Positions 32,236 through 39,380 of a stretch of DNA of 48,480 bases are shown here, one piece after another. The stretch is from Myxococcales bacterium (lineage in GTDB: Bacteria; Myxococcota_A; Polyangia; Polyangiales; Houyiibacteriaceae). The stretch covers positions 1 through 48,480 of the forward strand of contig JAHBWH010000049.1 in the NCBI GenBank assembly GCA_019637115.1, in the 5' to 3' direction. Every line of letters starts with the position of its first letter. The stretch's first letter is position 1. The notes under the pieces are model-generated. The model searched no databases and had not been told where the DNA came from. It saw only the letters and a list, made by a program, of their open reading frames with translations. A program made the translations under genes and the position numbers.

Positions 32236-33099
32236 TCAACAGCCCGGCGCTGGGCGCTCGTCGTCCTCCAACGCATCGTCTCGCTCGACCTCGAGCGCGC
32301 TCGTCAGCACGCTCGCGACGCGGAGCGCGGCGCCGAGCGCGCGATGCTCACCATCGTGCCGGAGCGTCGCGACGCCGTCGCGGAGCGCGAGCGCGAGGTG
32401 CATCGGGGGGTCGAGGCAGAGCGCGCCCCGGAGATCGAGCTCCGCGGGCGCGCGCGCGCGGATCACGGCGTCCGCGCGAAACGTCGGCGTCCCGAGCACC
32501 CGGGCGCCGGGGCCGCTCTCGAGTCGGCCGCGCATTCGGTCGAGACGGACGCTGACGAGCGCGCCAGCGGGCCGTACGACGCGGACGAAGCCGTCGATCT
32601 CCGAGGCCCGGACCTCGGGTCCGGCCATCGCGACGACGAGGGTGGCGTCGCGGACGCGGATCGTGTGCGTGTCGATCGCCAGGGCGTGGCGAGAGGGGCC
32701 TTCTCCGCGCGGCGCGGAGAAGGCGTCCTCGAGGCTCGTGGTCGCGTCTTGGCCGGGCGAGATGCGCACGAGCACGCCCGCGGCGCGCGCGTCGCGCAGA
32801 TGGAGCTCGCCCGTTAGCAAACCGAGGGGGTCGAACGCCACGTGGGCCTCGTCGATGCGGAGCACGTCCTCCCCGCTCGGCGCCGAGAAGACGACGTCGG
32901 TCGCGTGGGCCCGCAGGCCCCGGACGGAGCGGAGCGACCCGATCCGGAGCTCCCCGTGCGCCGCGTCGGAGAAGGCGCCCTCGATTCTTCGCGCGACCCA
33001 GGCGCGACCTCCGGGCGTCTCAAGCGTCGCCGTGGCGAAGAGCGCGCCGCCGACGAGGACGAGCGCGAGCCACCCGAGCCCTCGAAGGACGGGCCTCAC
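32236..33099 (-). CDS. AsmA/TamB-like membrane-anchored protein
   Basis: From the GTG at 33099 the product is 287 residues. It has a single N-terminal membrane segment (GLGWLALVLVGGALFATATL). The body is typical of AsmA-like proteins: TPGGRAWVARRIEGAFSDA, LRIGSLRSVRGL, then repeated short strands ending in Asp or Arg. Such proteins span the periplasm and aid lipid or outer-membrane assembly. It is short for AsmA, resembling only the N-terminal part. A GTGA overlap joins it to the permease gene. The operon context (lipid kinase, Lnt) supports an envelope role. Confidence 0.65.
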   Translation of the reverse strand: MRPVLRGLGWLALVLVGGALFATATLETPGGRAWVARRIEGAFSDAAHGELRIGSLRSVRGLRAHATDVVFSAPSGEDVLRIDEAHVAFDPLGLLTGELHLRDARAAGVLVRISPGQDATTSLEDAFSAPRGEGPSRHALAIDTHTIRVRDATLVVAMAGPEVRASEIDGFVRVVRPAGALVSVRLDRMRGRLESGPGARVLGTPTFRADAVIRARAPAELDLRGALCLDPPMHLALALRDGVATLRHDGEHRALGAALRVASVLTSALEVERDDALEDDERPAPGC

Positions 33100-34166
33100 G
33101 ACACGCTCCCCGAAGCGGCGCTGCGCGGCAGCGACTCGGTCGCGTCGTCGACCGCCGGCGGGATGGAGCGCCGCGGGCCGGACTCGCGCAGGAGCTCCGC
33201 GAGCCAGCGCCACCGCGGGCTCGCCTCGAGCAGCGTGATCAAGAAGACGGTGATCGGGACCGCCAGCAGGCCGCCGCCGACGCCCCAGATCCAGGTCCAG
33301 AAGAAGACGGCGACGAGCGCGACGAGCGGGCTGATCTGGAACGAGCGAGACTGGAGGCGAGGCGCCACCCAGTTGGCGATCACGCCTTGGACGACGCCCA
33401 GCGCGCCCGCGACGAGGAGGGCGCGGCCCCCGCCATGCTCGAGCGCCGTGACCACGGCGGGGAGCGCTACCGCGACGATCGATCCGAGGTTCGGGACGTA
33501 GTTGAGGAGGAACGCGAGCAGCCCCCAGAGGTGAGGATCGCGCACGCCGAGCGCCCACGCGACGAGCGCGGTCGAGACGCCGGTGAGCGCCGAGACGACG
33601 CTGTGGAGCGCGAAGTACTCGCGGAAGACCTTCGCGATCGCCGACAGCCGCTCGGCCGCGTCGTCGAAGCGGGCCGAGGTCACGTCGAGCATGCGACGGC
33701 GCCACCCGGCGGATTCGCTGAGCGCGAGGAGGACGAAGGTCAACGTGATGACGCTGAGACCCGCGCGCGTCGCGATCTCGCCGAAGGCGTCGAGGGCGCC
33801 GCCCGCGAGATCGGGCTCGGGCGCCGGCACCCCGAGGTTACGTCGGACGAGCCGCGAGAAGCGAGCGGCCAGCTCGCGGTAGGTCGGCAAGCTCGAGAGG
33901 ACGTCCGAGACGACCCACCCGACGAGCGCGACGCAGCCAGCGATGACGGCGAGCACGAGCAAGCCCGTGAGCAGCGTTCCGAGCGCGGGCGTGAGGCGCT
34001 CGGAGAGCCACCGCTGCATCGGCCAGACGAGGATCGCGGCGAAGGCGGCGATCGCGAGCGGCATCGAGAGGAAGGCCGTGACGCGCAGGAGGAAGACGAC
34101 GAGCGTGACGAGGATCAGCGCGCGCAGGGCGGGCGAGAGGGTTGGGGTGGATGGTGGGCGAGGCAT
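33096..34166 (-). CDS. AI-2E family transporter (PerM/UPF0118 type)
   Basis: The 356-residue product has the PerM-like layout: two N-terminal membrane segments (ALILVTLVVFLLRVTAFL, LAIAAFAAILVWPMQRWL), a helical stretch, and a C-terminal multi-pass part with the family loop WGLLAFLLNYVPNLGSIVAV. Substrate assignments in this family range from autoinducer-2 to ions; none can be chosen. It is the first clear gene of a minus-strand operon joined by start/stop overlaps to the AsmA-like gene, the lipid kinase and lnt. Confidence 0.9.
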   Translation of the reverse strand: MPRPPSTPTLSPALRALILVTLVVFLLRVTAFLSMPLAIAAFAAILVWPMQRWLSERLTPALGTLLTGLLVLAVIAGCVALVGWVVSDVLSSLPTYRELAARFSRLVRRNLGVPAPEPDLAGGALDAFGEIATRAGLSVITLTFVLLALSESAGWRRRMLDVTSARFDDAAERLSAIAKVFREYFALHSVVSALTGVSTALVAWALGVRDPHLWGLLAFLLNYVPNLGSIVAVALPAVVTALEHGGGRALLVAGALGVVQGVIANWVAPRLQSRSFQISPLVALVAVFFWTWIWGVGGGLLAVPITVFLITLLEASPRWRWLAELLRESGPRRSIPPAVDDATESLPRSAASGSVS

Positions 34167-34244
34167 GGAGCTCCGAGTCCGTGGGCCGAGGTTGGGCGCG
34201 ACGCGCTCACAAAGACCGCGAGCTTCTCGGCGTATCCATCGGAT

Positions 34245-34910
34245 TCATCCCGCGGATGCATCCCGCGTACCCGCGCCGCCGTCCTCGGTCGGGAGCTCGC
34301 CGGCCTCGGGCCAGGCGCGAGAGCACGTGTCGATCGCCTCGCCCTCAGCGCGCTCTGGCTGGGCGCCGGTGGCGTGGCGATTCGTCTCGGTCGAGACACC
34401 GACGCCACGCCTTCTCGATGAGACGCGCCAGAGGTCCGAGCGGTGCGGGACGCGGGTCGAACGAGGGGCCGAGTGGGTCGAACCAGAGGGGCGAAGCGGG
34501 TCGAATCGGAGGGCGAAGCGGGTCGAACGAGGGGCGAAGGCGGTCGAACGAGAGGGGCCAAGTAGGGCGTCGAAGCGGAGCGTCCAAGCACGAGGTCGAA
34601 GCACGAGGTCGAAGCAGGGAGCGTCGACGTGGGCTGCTATGGTGCCATCGTGCCTCCCAGTGAGCATGAGCGCGCCGGCCAGCCCGGCGCCGATGAGCGC
34701 GAGCGAGCCGACCGAGCCGCGGACGATCACCACGTAGAGCGCGTCGCTCGCGCGCCACGCCACGGCGGGGACGATGGGGGCGGTGACGACAGCGCCGGTG
34801 ACGACAGCGCCGGTGGCGACAGCGCCGGTGGCGACGGCGCCGGTGACGGGCTCGGTGACGGGCTCGGTGACGGGCTCGGTGACGGGTTTGGTGACGACGA
34901 CGTCGGTCAC
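34245..34910 (-). CDS. Putative membrane protein with repeat-encoded N- and C-termini
   Basis: From the GTG at 34910 the frame begins with VTEPV/TGAV ladders encoded by short tandem repeats. It passes through a clear hydrophobic helix (ALYVVIVRGSVGSLALIGAG ... LAGALML) and ends in Arg/Ser/Phe-rich repeats. Counted by eye, 37 of 38 codons across the helix end in G or C, against about 31 of 42 on the other strand, so I favour real coding here. It overlaps the N-terminal reading of yihY head-to-head by about 260 bp. The C-terminal half is doubtful. Confidence 0.45.
   Translation of the reverse strand: MTDVVVTKPVTEPVTEPVTEPVTGAVATGAVATGAVVTGAVVTAPIVPAVAWRASDALYVVIVRGSVGSLALIGAGLAGALMLTGRHDGTIAAHVDAPCFDLVLRPRAWTLRFDALLGPSRSTAFAPRSTRFALRFDPLRPSGSTHSAPRSTRVPHRSDLWRVSSRRRGVGVSTETNRHATGAQPERAEGEAIDTCSRAWPEAGELPTEDGGAGTRDASAG
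34453..34562. repeat. Five-copy degenerate 22-bp tandem repeat
   Basis: Units of the type GGGTCGAACGAGGGGCGAAGC, imperfectly repeated five times, are followed by two copies of CACGAGGTCGAAG at about 34588-34614. They lie in the tail of the putative minus-strand membrane ORF. Confidence 0.8.
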
Positions 34911-35894
34911 GACGACGAGGACGTCCGTGGGGAGCGCGCCGAGCCCAGCGAGGGCGCGGACGAGGAGCCCGGGGTCTGGCGGCGCGCGTGGCGGTGCGGG
35001 CGGTCGATCGTCGGTCGCTACGTCGACGAGGACGTGCCCCTGCTCTCCGCCGGGATCGCGTTCTACGCCATCCTGTCGGTCTCACCCATCTTCGTGATCC
35101 TGCTCTTCGTCGCGGGGCTCTTCATGGACGAGGGCGCCGCGCGGGCGTCCGTGCTGCGGCGGCTCCGCGATCACCTCGGGCCGGAGGCGGCGACGTTGCT
35201 CGAGCGGGCGCTCGACGCGCGCGTGCTCGAGGGTGGCGGGATCGCGACCGTGATCGCGCTCGCCGTCTTCCTCGTCGCCGCGACGCGGCTCTTCGCGAGC
35301 CTGCAGACCGCCCTCGACCGCGTCTGGCGACGCGAGGGCGACCCCGCGGAGTCGCGATGGGATCAGCTCCGCGCCCGCGTGCTCGGGCTGCTGCTCGTCG
35401 TCCTCGTCGGGGTGCTGCTCGTGCTCGGCGTCGGGGTGAAGGTCGGCGTCGAGCTCTTGGCGCGGCGGATGGGGCTGGACGGCGTCCCTTTCGGGTGGAG
35501 GTTGCTCGACTACGCGCTCTCCGTCGCGCTCTTCACCCCGGTCGTGGTCTTCGTCTTTCGGCGTTTCCCGACCGTCACGGTGCGCCGGCGTTACGTGTGG
35601 ACCGGCGCGCTCGCGACGACGGCGTTGTTGCTCGCGGGCGGGCAGCTCGTCGGCCTCTACGTCACGCAGGTCGCGGCGAAGTCGTCGTTTGGCGCGGCCG
35701 GCGCACTCGTTGCGTTCGTGCTCTGGATCTACTACGCGGCGCAGGCGTTCCTCTTCGGCGCGCTCGTCACCCGCAGCCTCGCGGGAGACGCGGTGGAGCC
35801 GCGTGCAGTGTCGTCGATCGTCCGCGGTGGGCGGCACCTGCGTCGGCGGTGGCGCGAGCGGCGCGCCGACCCGCCTCCGGGGACGCACGCTTGA
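34629..35894 (+). CDS. YihY/BrkB-family inner membrane protein
   Basis: The frame from GTG 34629 (or GTG 34650) gives about 421 residues. The conserved family part starts near residue 118: YVDEDVPLLSAGIAFYAILS, then VAATRLFASLQTALDRVW and several membrane segments, ending LWIYYAAQAFLFGALVTRSL. The first 110 residues are a low-complexity acidic Gly/Asp stretch encoded by tandem repeats, and no other start codon lies in frame before the domain. The family was once called RNase BN in error; its true role is unknown. Its end overlaps a convergent membrane gene by about 128 bp. Confidence 0.85.
   Translation: MGCYGAIVPPSEHERAGQPGADERERADRAADDHHVERVARAPRHGGDDGGGDDSAGDDSAGGDSAGGDGAGDGLGDGLGDGLGDGFGDDDVGHDDEDVRGERAEPSEGADEEPGVWRRAWRCGRSIVGRYVDEDVPLLSAGIAFYAILSVSPIFVILLFVAGLFMDEGAARASVLRRLRDHLGPEAATLLERALDARVLEGGGIATVIALAVFLVAATRLFASLQTALDRVWRREGDPAESRWDQLRARVLGLLLVVLVGVLLVLGVGVKVGVELLARRMGLDGVPFGWRLLDYALSVALFTPVVVFVFRRFPTVTVRRRYVWTGALATTALLLAGGQLVGLYVTQVAAKSSFGAAGALVAFVLWIYYAAQAFLFGALVTRSLAGDAVEPRAVSSIVRGGRHLRRRWRERRADPPPGTHA
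34782..34889. repeat. 15-bp and 12-bp tandem repeats at the yihY start
   Basis: Four units of GGTGACGACAGCGCC (with GGTGGCGACAGCGCC and GGTGGCGACGGCGCC variants) are followed by four units of GGTGACGGGCTC. They are in frame for both the plus (Gly-Asp) and minus (TGAV/TEPV) readings. Confidence 0.9.
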
Positions 35895-36201
35895 GTGGGG
35901 CGCGGGTCGCCGGCGTCTGCTCGAGAGCGAGGAGTGAGGCGCGCCGAGCGACGCCGATCGCGCCGACGATCAATGCCCCCCAGACCGTCCACGTGAGTGG
36001 GAAGTGCTCTCCTCCCATGGCGAGCGGCAGAGGCTCGGGCACGCACGTGGTGCGCGCGACGCCGAGCCCCATGAGCGCGCCGCCGAACCCGTAGGCGCTC
36101 GAGATCAGCAGCTCCCTCGCGCTCGTCTCCACGAGCCGATGGGCGATCGCGCCGACGCCGAGGCCGATCGCGAGGAGGAGGATCGTTTCCGCGTAGAGCA
36201 T
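35767..36201 (-). CDS. Small membrane protein, function unknown
   Basis: From the ATG at 36201 the 144-residue product has three hydrophobic segments: LYAETILLLAIGLGVGAIAH, LLISSAYGFGGALMGLGVA and WTVWGALIVGAIGVA. The C-terminal 45 residues are Arg/Ala-rich and antisense to the end of yihY, so the natural end may be earlier. A loose similarity to transglycosylase-associated small membrane proteins is possible but unproven. Confidence 0.5.
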   Translation of the reverse strand: MLYAETILLLAIGLGVGAIAHRLVETSARELLISSAYGFGGALMGLGVARTTCVPEPLPLAMGGEHFPLTWTVWGALIVGAIGVARRASLLALEQTPATRAPLKRASPEAGRRAARATADAGAAHRGRSTTLHAAPPRLPRGCG

Positions 36202-36634
36202 GCTCGAGGGTGAGCATGATTCGTTCCGTCGGTCGTCGCGGTCCCGTCCGCCCAACAGTCGGTGGAAGCTCTCGGGTCTACGACCGACGGCGTACGGTGG
36301 GATGCTTCGCTCGATCGCGCAGCGAGACCCCACGAAGCGCTTCCCGTCGCGATTCGAAGGGAATTTCGGCGTCCACGCGTCGTGCGCGGCGTTCTGACCG
36401 AGTGTGGCGGATCGTCTCGCGCTCCGGCCGATGCGCTGGTCGCTCGCGCTTGGTACGAGGACTGCAACCGTCCCAGCCCCGAGAGCGTGCACGAACGGAA
36501 GCTTGGCTGATTCGGCGAGCCGCCCCATCGGACGGCGCGCAGCTCGCAGCACGAGCGAGGGCTTCTCATGCCCATGGGGCTGACGGCCCCTCGAAGGGAG
36601 CCGAGCAGAGCGTGACGCCCTCGGGAGAAACTTC
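36202..36634. other. Non-coding region upstream of the CsbD gene
   Basis: No convincing gene is seen in these 430 bp. A sigma-54-like sequence (36451-36466) lies inside and is listed separately. Confidence 0.45.
36451..36466 (+). promoter_or_regulatory. Sigma-54-like promoter candidate upstream of csbD-like gene
   Basis: TGGTACGAGGACTGCA keeps the GG-N10-GC spacing of the sigma-54 -24/-12 elements (consensus TGGCACG-N4-TTGCA). It lies about 170 bp upstream of the CsbD-like ATG. Chance matches are frequent in GC-rich DNA, so this is only a candidate. Confidence 0.3.
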
Positions 36635-36928
36635 ATGACCGACAAGAACATCGAACAGTCCGCGACGCGCGAGAAGCTCGCGGGAACCAAAGATCAGCTC
36701 ACCGGGAAGGCGAAGGAGCTCGGCGGCAAGGCCATCGGCTCGAAGGGCCTCGAGGTCGAGGGCAAGGCGGAGCGGGCGTCCGGCACGGTCCGCAAGGAGG
36801 CCGCGAAGGCCGTCGAGAAGGCCACGAAGACCGCCAAGGAGACCGCGAAGAGCGCGAAGGAGGCTGCCCGCGACGTGGTCGAGGCGGCGCAGAAGACGCT
36901 CTCTCGTGCCAAGGAGAAGATGAGCTGA
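36635..36928 (+). CDS. CsbD-family stress protein
   Basis: The 97-residue product is an Ala/Lys/Glu-rich amphipathic helical protein: REKLAGTKDQLTGKAKELGG, then KAERASGTVRKEAAKAVEKA and an apolipophorin-like C-terminal helix set. The first half is the CsbD-like repeat domain. CsbD proteins accumulate in general stress in many bacteria; the molecular role is unknown. CGGGAGAAA precedes the ATG. A strong terminator follows. Confidence 0.9.
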   Translation: MTDKNIEQSATREKLAGTKDQLTGKAKELGGKAIGSKGLEVEGKAERASGTVRKEAAKAVEKATKTAKETAKSAKEAARDVVEAAQKTLSRAKEKMS

Positions 36929-36950
36929 ACGACGACGTGAACGGCGTGGA

Positions 36951-36981
36951 AGGGCCCCTCGATCCCGCATCGAGGGGCCCT
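36951..36981 (+). terminator. Intrinsic terminator after the CsbD gene
   Basis: AGGGCCCCTCGAT at 36951-36963 pairs perfectly with ATCGAGGGGCCCT at 36969-36981 around a 5-base loop, followed by TT. The 13-bp stem starts 22 bp after the csbD-like stop. Confidence 0.85.
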
Positions 36982-37202
36982 TTGCCGTGGGGCTCGCGGG
37001 GGCGGCAGCGTCGCCCTCGCCGCTGGCGTGGCGTTTCGCCATCGTGTGGTCGACCGGTCATCGCCGCAGGAATCCTCGGCTGGAGCGACGGATCGCGAGC
37101 GACGACGGGAGGTGCTCGACTGATGACGTCGCGTGTCGCCACGGCGCCTCCGCGCAGTCGCCGGGAGGCGGGCGCGGCACGCGACGTGAAACGCTCCACG
37201 AC

Positions 37203-37838
37203 ATGGCACGCATCACCTTGATGGGAGTGATCTTCGTCGTCGCGGCTTCCACGCTCGCCCACGCGCAGCGCCGGCGGGTTGAGAACGATCCGAGCCCGCG
37301 GATCCCGACCTTACTCGAGAATGGGGGGCCCGACCCGGAGACCCTCACGGTGCGGGAGCAAGCAGGCGTCGGCGGGCGGCTGCCCTACGCCTCCGCGGGC
37401 GTGCTCGAGGTCGGCGGCACGGGCTCGCTCCTCTGGGGGCCCGACTACCTCAGCGCGCGCTTCGCTCCCTTCGTCGGTTGGTTCGTCGCGGACGGCCTCG
37501 CCATTTCGTACCACCATGAGCTCTATGGCGGGCGCTTCGGCGGGCAGACGCGCTTCTCGACGCTCGCCTTCATCGAGCCGAGCGGGCACCTCGGTCTCAC
37601 CGATCGCCTCTTGGCCTTCGCGGGCGTCGGCGTCGGGGTGCTCTACAACGGCAACGACTTCGCGTTCGCGATGCGCCCGCGCGCCGGCCTCGACGTGCTC
37701 GTCGGTCGCTCGGGCATCTTCCGGCCCGCGCTCGTCTTCACCTGGGCGACGCGCGACCTCGTCGACCTCGATGGCACCCAGGTCGCGGGGATGCGCTACG
37801 CGGGCGGCATGGAGGTGAGCTACGCGGCGATGTTCTGA
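37203..37838 (+). CDS. Secreted/outer-membrane beta protein
   Basis: From the ATG at 37203 the 211-residue product has a signal peptide (MARITLMGVIFVVAASTLAH, then AQ). Alternating hydrophobic strands follow: YLSARFAPFVGWFVADGLAI, LLAFAGVGVGVLYNGNDF, MRYAGGMEVSYAAMF. The C-terminus ends in Phe, as outer-membrane barrels often do. I read it as a small outer-membrane beta-barrel of unknown function. The upstream extension of the frame is not preceded by a ribosome site. Confidence 0.75.
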   Translation: MARITLMGVIFVVAASTLAHAQRRRVENDPSPRIPTLLENGGPDPETLTVREQAGVGGRLPYASAGVLEVGGTGSLLWGPDYLSARFAPFVGWFVADGLAISYHHELYGGRFGGQTRFSTLAFIEPSGHLGLTDRLLAFAGVGVGVLYNGNDFAFAMRPRAGLDVLVGRSGIFRPALVFTWATRDLVDLDGTQVAGMRYAGGMEVSYAAMF

Positions 37839-37851
37839 GGTTACACCGCGT

Positions 37852-38943
37852 TCACTTCGACGGGAGGCGTGCCACGAAGACCGCGCCGCCGTCGTTGTGA
37901 ACCGTGAGCTCGCCGCCGTGGGCCTCGACGATCGCCTTCGCGATCCCGAGGCCGAGGCCGAGGCCCGCGCCCCGACCCTTGGCGCGCCGGCGTTGGCGGA
38001 AGAGCTCGAAGACATGCGGGATCAAATCCTCGGGCACGCCGGGGCCGTGGTCGCGGACTTCGAGCGTGACGTGCTCGCCCTCTGCGCGGACGCGGACCTC
38101 CACCGGCGTGCGGCGCCCGTGCTTCACCGCGTTGTCGACGAGGTTGTCGACGACCTGCTCGAGGCGGACGGCGTCACCTCGGAGCGGCGCCGGCTCGAGG
38201 TCGAGCGTGAGCTCGAGGTCGGGGTGGCGCAGCCGCAGGCCGCTCTCGGCTTGGCGCGCGACCTCGGCGAGGTCGACCTTCTGACGCGCGAGCGCGAGCT
38301 CACCGCGCTCGATGCGGGTGATGTCGAGCAGGTCCTCGATGAGGCGTGTCAGGCGCGTCACGCCGCGGCCGAGCGCGGCGATCGGGTGACGGTGGTGCGC
38401 GGGGACGTCGTCGGCGTCGCCGATGAGCTCGACGGCCATCCGCATCGTGTGCAGCGGCGCGCGGAGCTCGTGTGAGACCATGGCCACGAGCTCGTCCTTG
38501 ACGCGATGGGAGGCCTCGGCTTCGGCGCGGGCGACGCGCTCGCGCGCGAGGTGGTTGAGCGAGAGCGCGTAGCGGATGGCGCGATCGAGCGTCGGCGCGT
38601 CGAAGGAGCCCTTCACCAGGTAGTCGGACGCGCCGGCCTCCATCGCGGCGAGATCCGTCGACCGGTCGGCGGCCCCCGTGAGCATCACGAGTGGGCCTTC
38701 GAAGCCGAGCTTGCGGGCGTCCTTCAAGACGGCGAGCCCGTCGTCGGCGTCGAGGCGGTAGTCGAGCAGGCAGACGTCGTGGACGTTCTCGGCGAGGCGC
38801 TCGCGGGCCTCGGCGCTGCTCGAGACGCGCTCGAGGCGCCAGTGCGGGAGGTCTCGGATCAGCGCGTCGAGGAGGACGTAGTCGTCCTCGTCGTCCTCGA
38901 CGAGGAGGACGCGGATGATCTCGCCTTCGGGTAGCGCGTTCAT
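37852..38943 (-). CDS. Response regulator-histidine kinase hybrid
   Basis: From the ATG at 38943 the 363-residue product has a receiver domain (about 10-130: IRVLLVEDDEDDYVLLDALI, the phospho-Asp in CLLDYRLD). The HisKA segment is ELVAMVSHELRAPLHTMRMA (His near 155) and the ATPase domain follows (LVDNAVKHG, VRDHGPGVPEDL, RGAGLGLGLGIAK). The order receiver then kinase is typical of chemosensory or phytochrome-linked hybrids. It overlaps the response regulator by ATGA, forming the last gene of the triad. Confidence 0.9.
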   Translation of the reverse strand: MNALPEGEIIRVLLVEDDEDDYVLLDALIRDLPHWRLERVSSSAEARERLAENVHDVCLLDYRLDADDGLAVLKDARKLGFEGPLVMLTGAADRSTDLAAMEAGASDYLVKGSFDAPTLDRAIRYALSLNHLARERVARAEAEASHRVKDELVAMVSHELRAPLHTMRMAVELIGDADDVPAHHRHPIAALGRGVTRLTRLIEDLLDITRIERGELALARQKVDLAEVARQAESGLRLRHPDLELTLDLEPAPLRGDAVRLEQVVDNLVDNAVKHGRRTPVEVRVRAEGEHVTLEVRDHGPGVPEDLIPHVFELFRQRRRAKGRGAGLGLGLGIAKAIVEAHGGELTVHNDGGAVFVARLPSK

Positions 38944-39380
38944 TCGGCGGGTAGCTCCACGAACTCGATCCAATAACGTCCGAGCGCCTTCATCAGCTCC
39001 ACCAGCCCGTCGAAGGTGACCGGCTTGGAGATGAACGAGGCCGCGCCCAGATCATAGCTCCGCACGAGGTCCTCTTCCGCCTTCGACGTCGTCAGCACCA
39101 CGACGGGGATGCGTCGGAGCGCGGCGTCCGCCTTGATCTCGCGGAGCGCCTCGCGGCCGTCCATCCGGGGCATGTTCAGGTCCAGCAAGATGAGCCCGGG
39201 GCGCGGCGCGTCCTCGAAGGGGGCTTCGCGGCGCAGGTAGCGTAGCAGCTCGACGCCGTCCTCCACGCACCGGAGCTCGTTGAGGACCCGGCTCTGCGCG
39301 AGCGCATCGCGCGCCAGCAGGCGGTCGTCGGGGTCATCCTCGGCCATGACGATGGTGAGGGGTTTGCGGTCGGTGGTCAT
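38940..39380 (-). CDS. Single-domain response regulator (Rcp1-like)
   Basis: The 146-residue product is a lone receiver: IVMAEDDPDDRLLARDALAQ, the phospho-Asp in LILLDLNMPRMDG, LTTSKAEEDL and the SKPV lysine. The ILLDLNMPRMDGREAL form is that of the Rcp1-like regulators paired with phytochrome-type kinases. It overlaps the kinase upstream and the hybrid kinase downstream through ATGA on both ends, so all three are probably made in fixed ratio. Confidence 0.95.
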   Translation of the reverse strand: MTTDRKPLTIVMAEDDPDDRLLARDALAQSRVLNELRCVEDGVELLRYLRREAPFEDAPRPGLILLDLNMPRMDGREALREIKADAALRRIPVVVLTTSKAEEDLVRSYDLGAASFISKPVTFDGLVELMKALGRYWIEFVELPAE

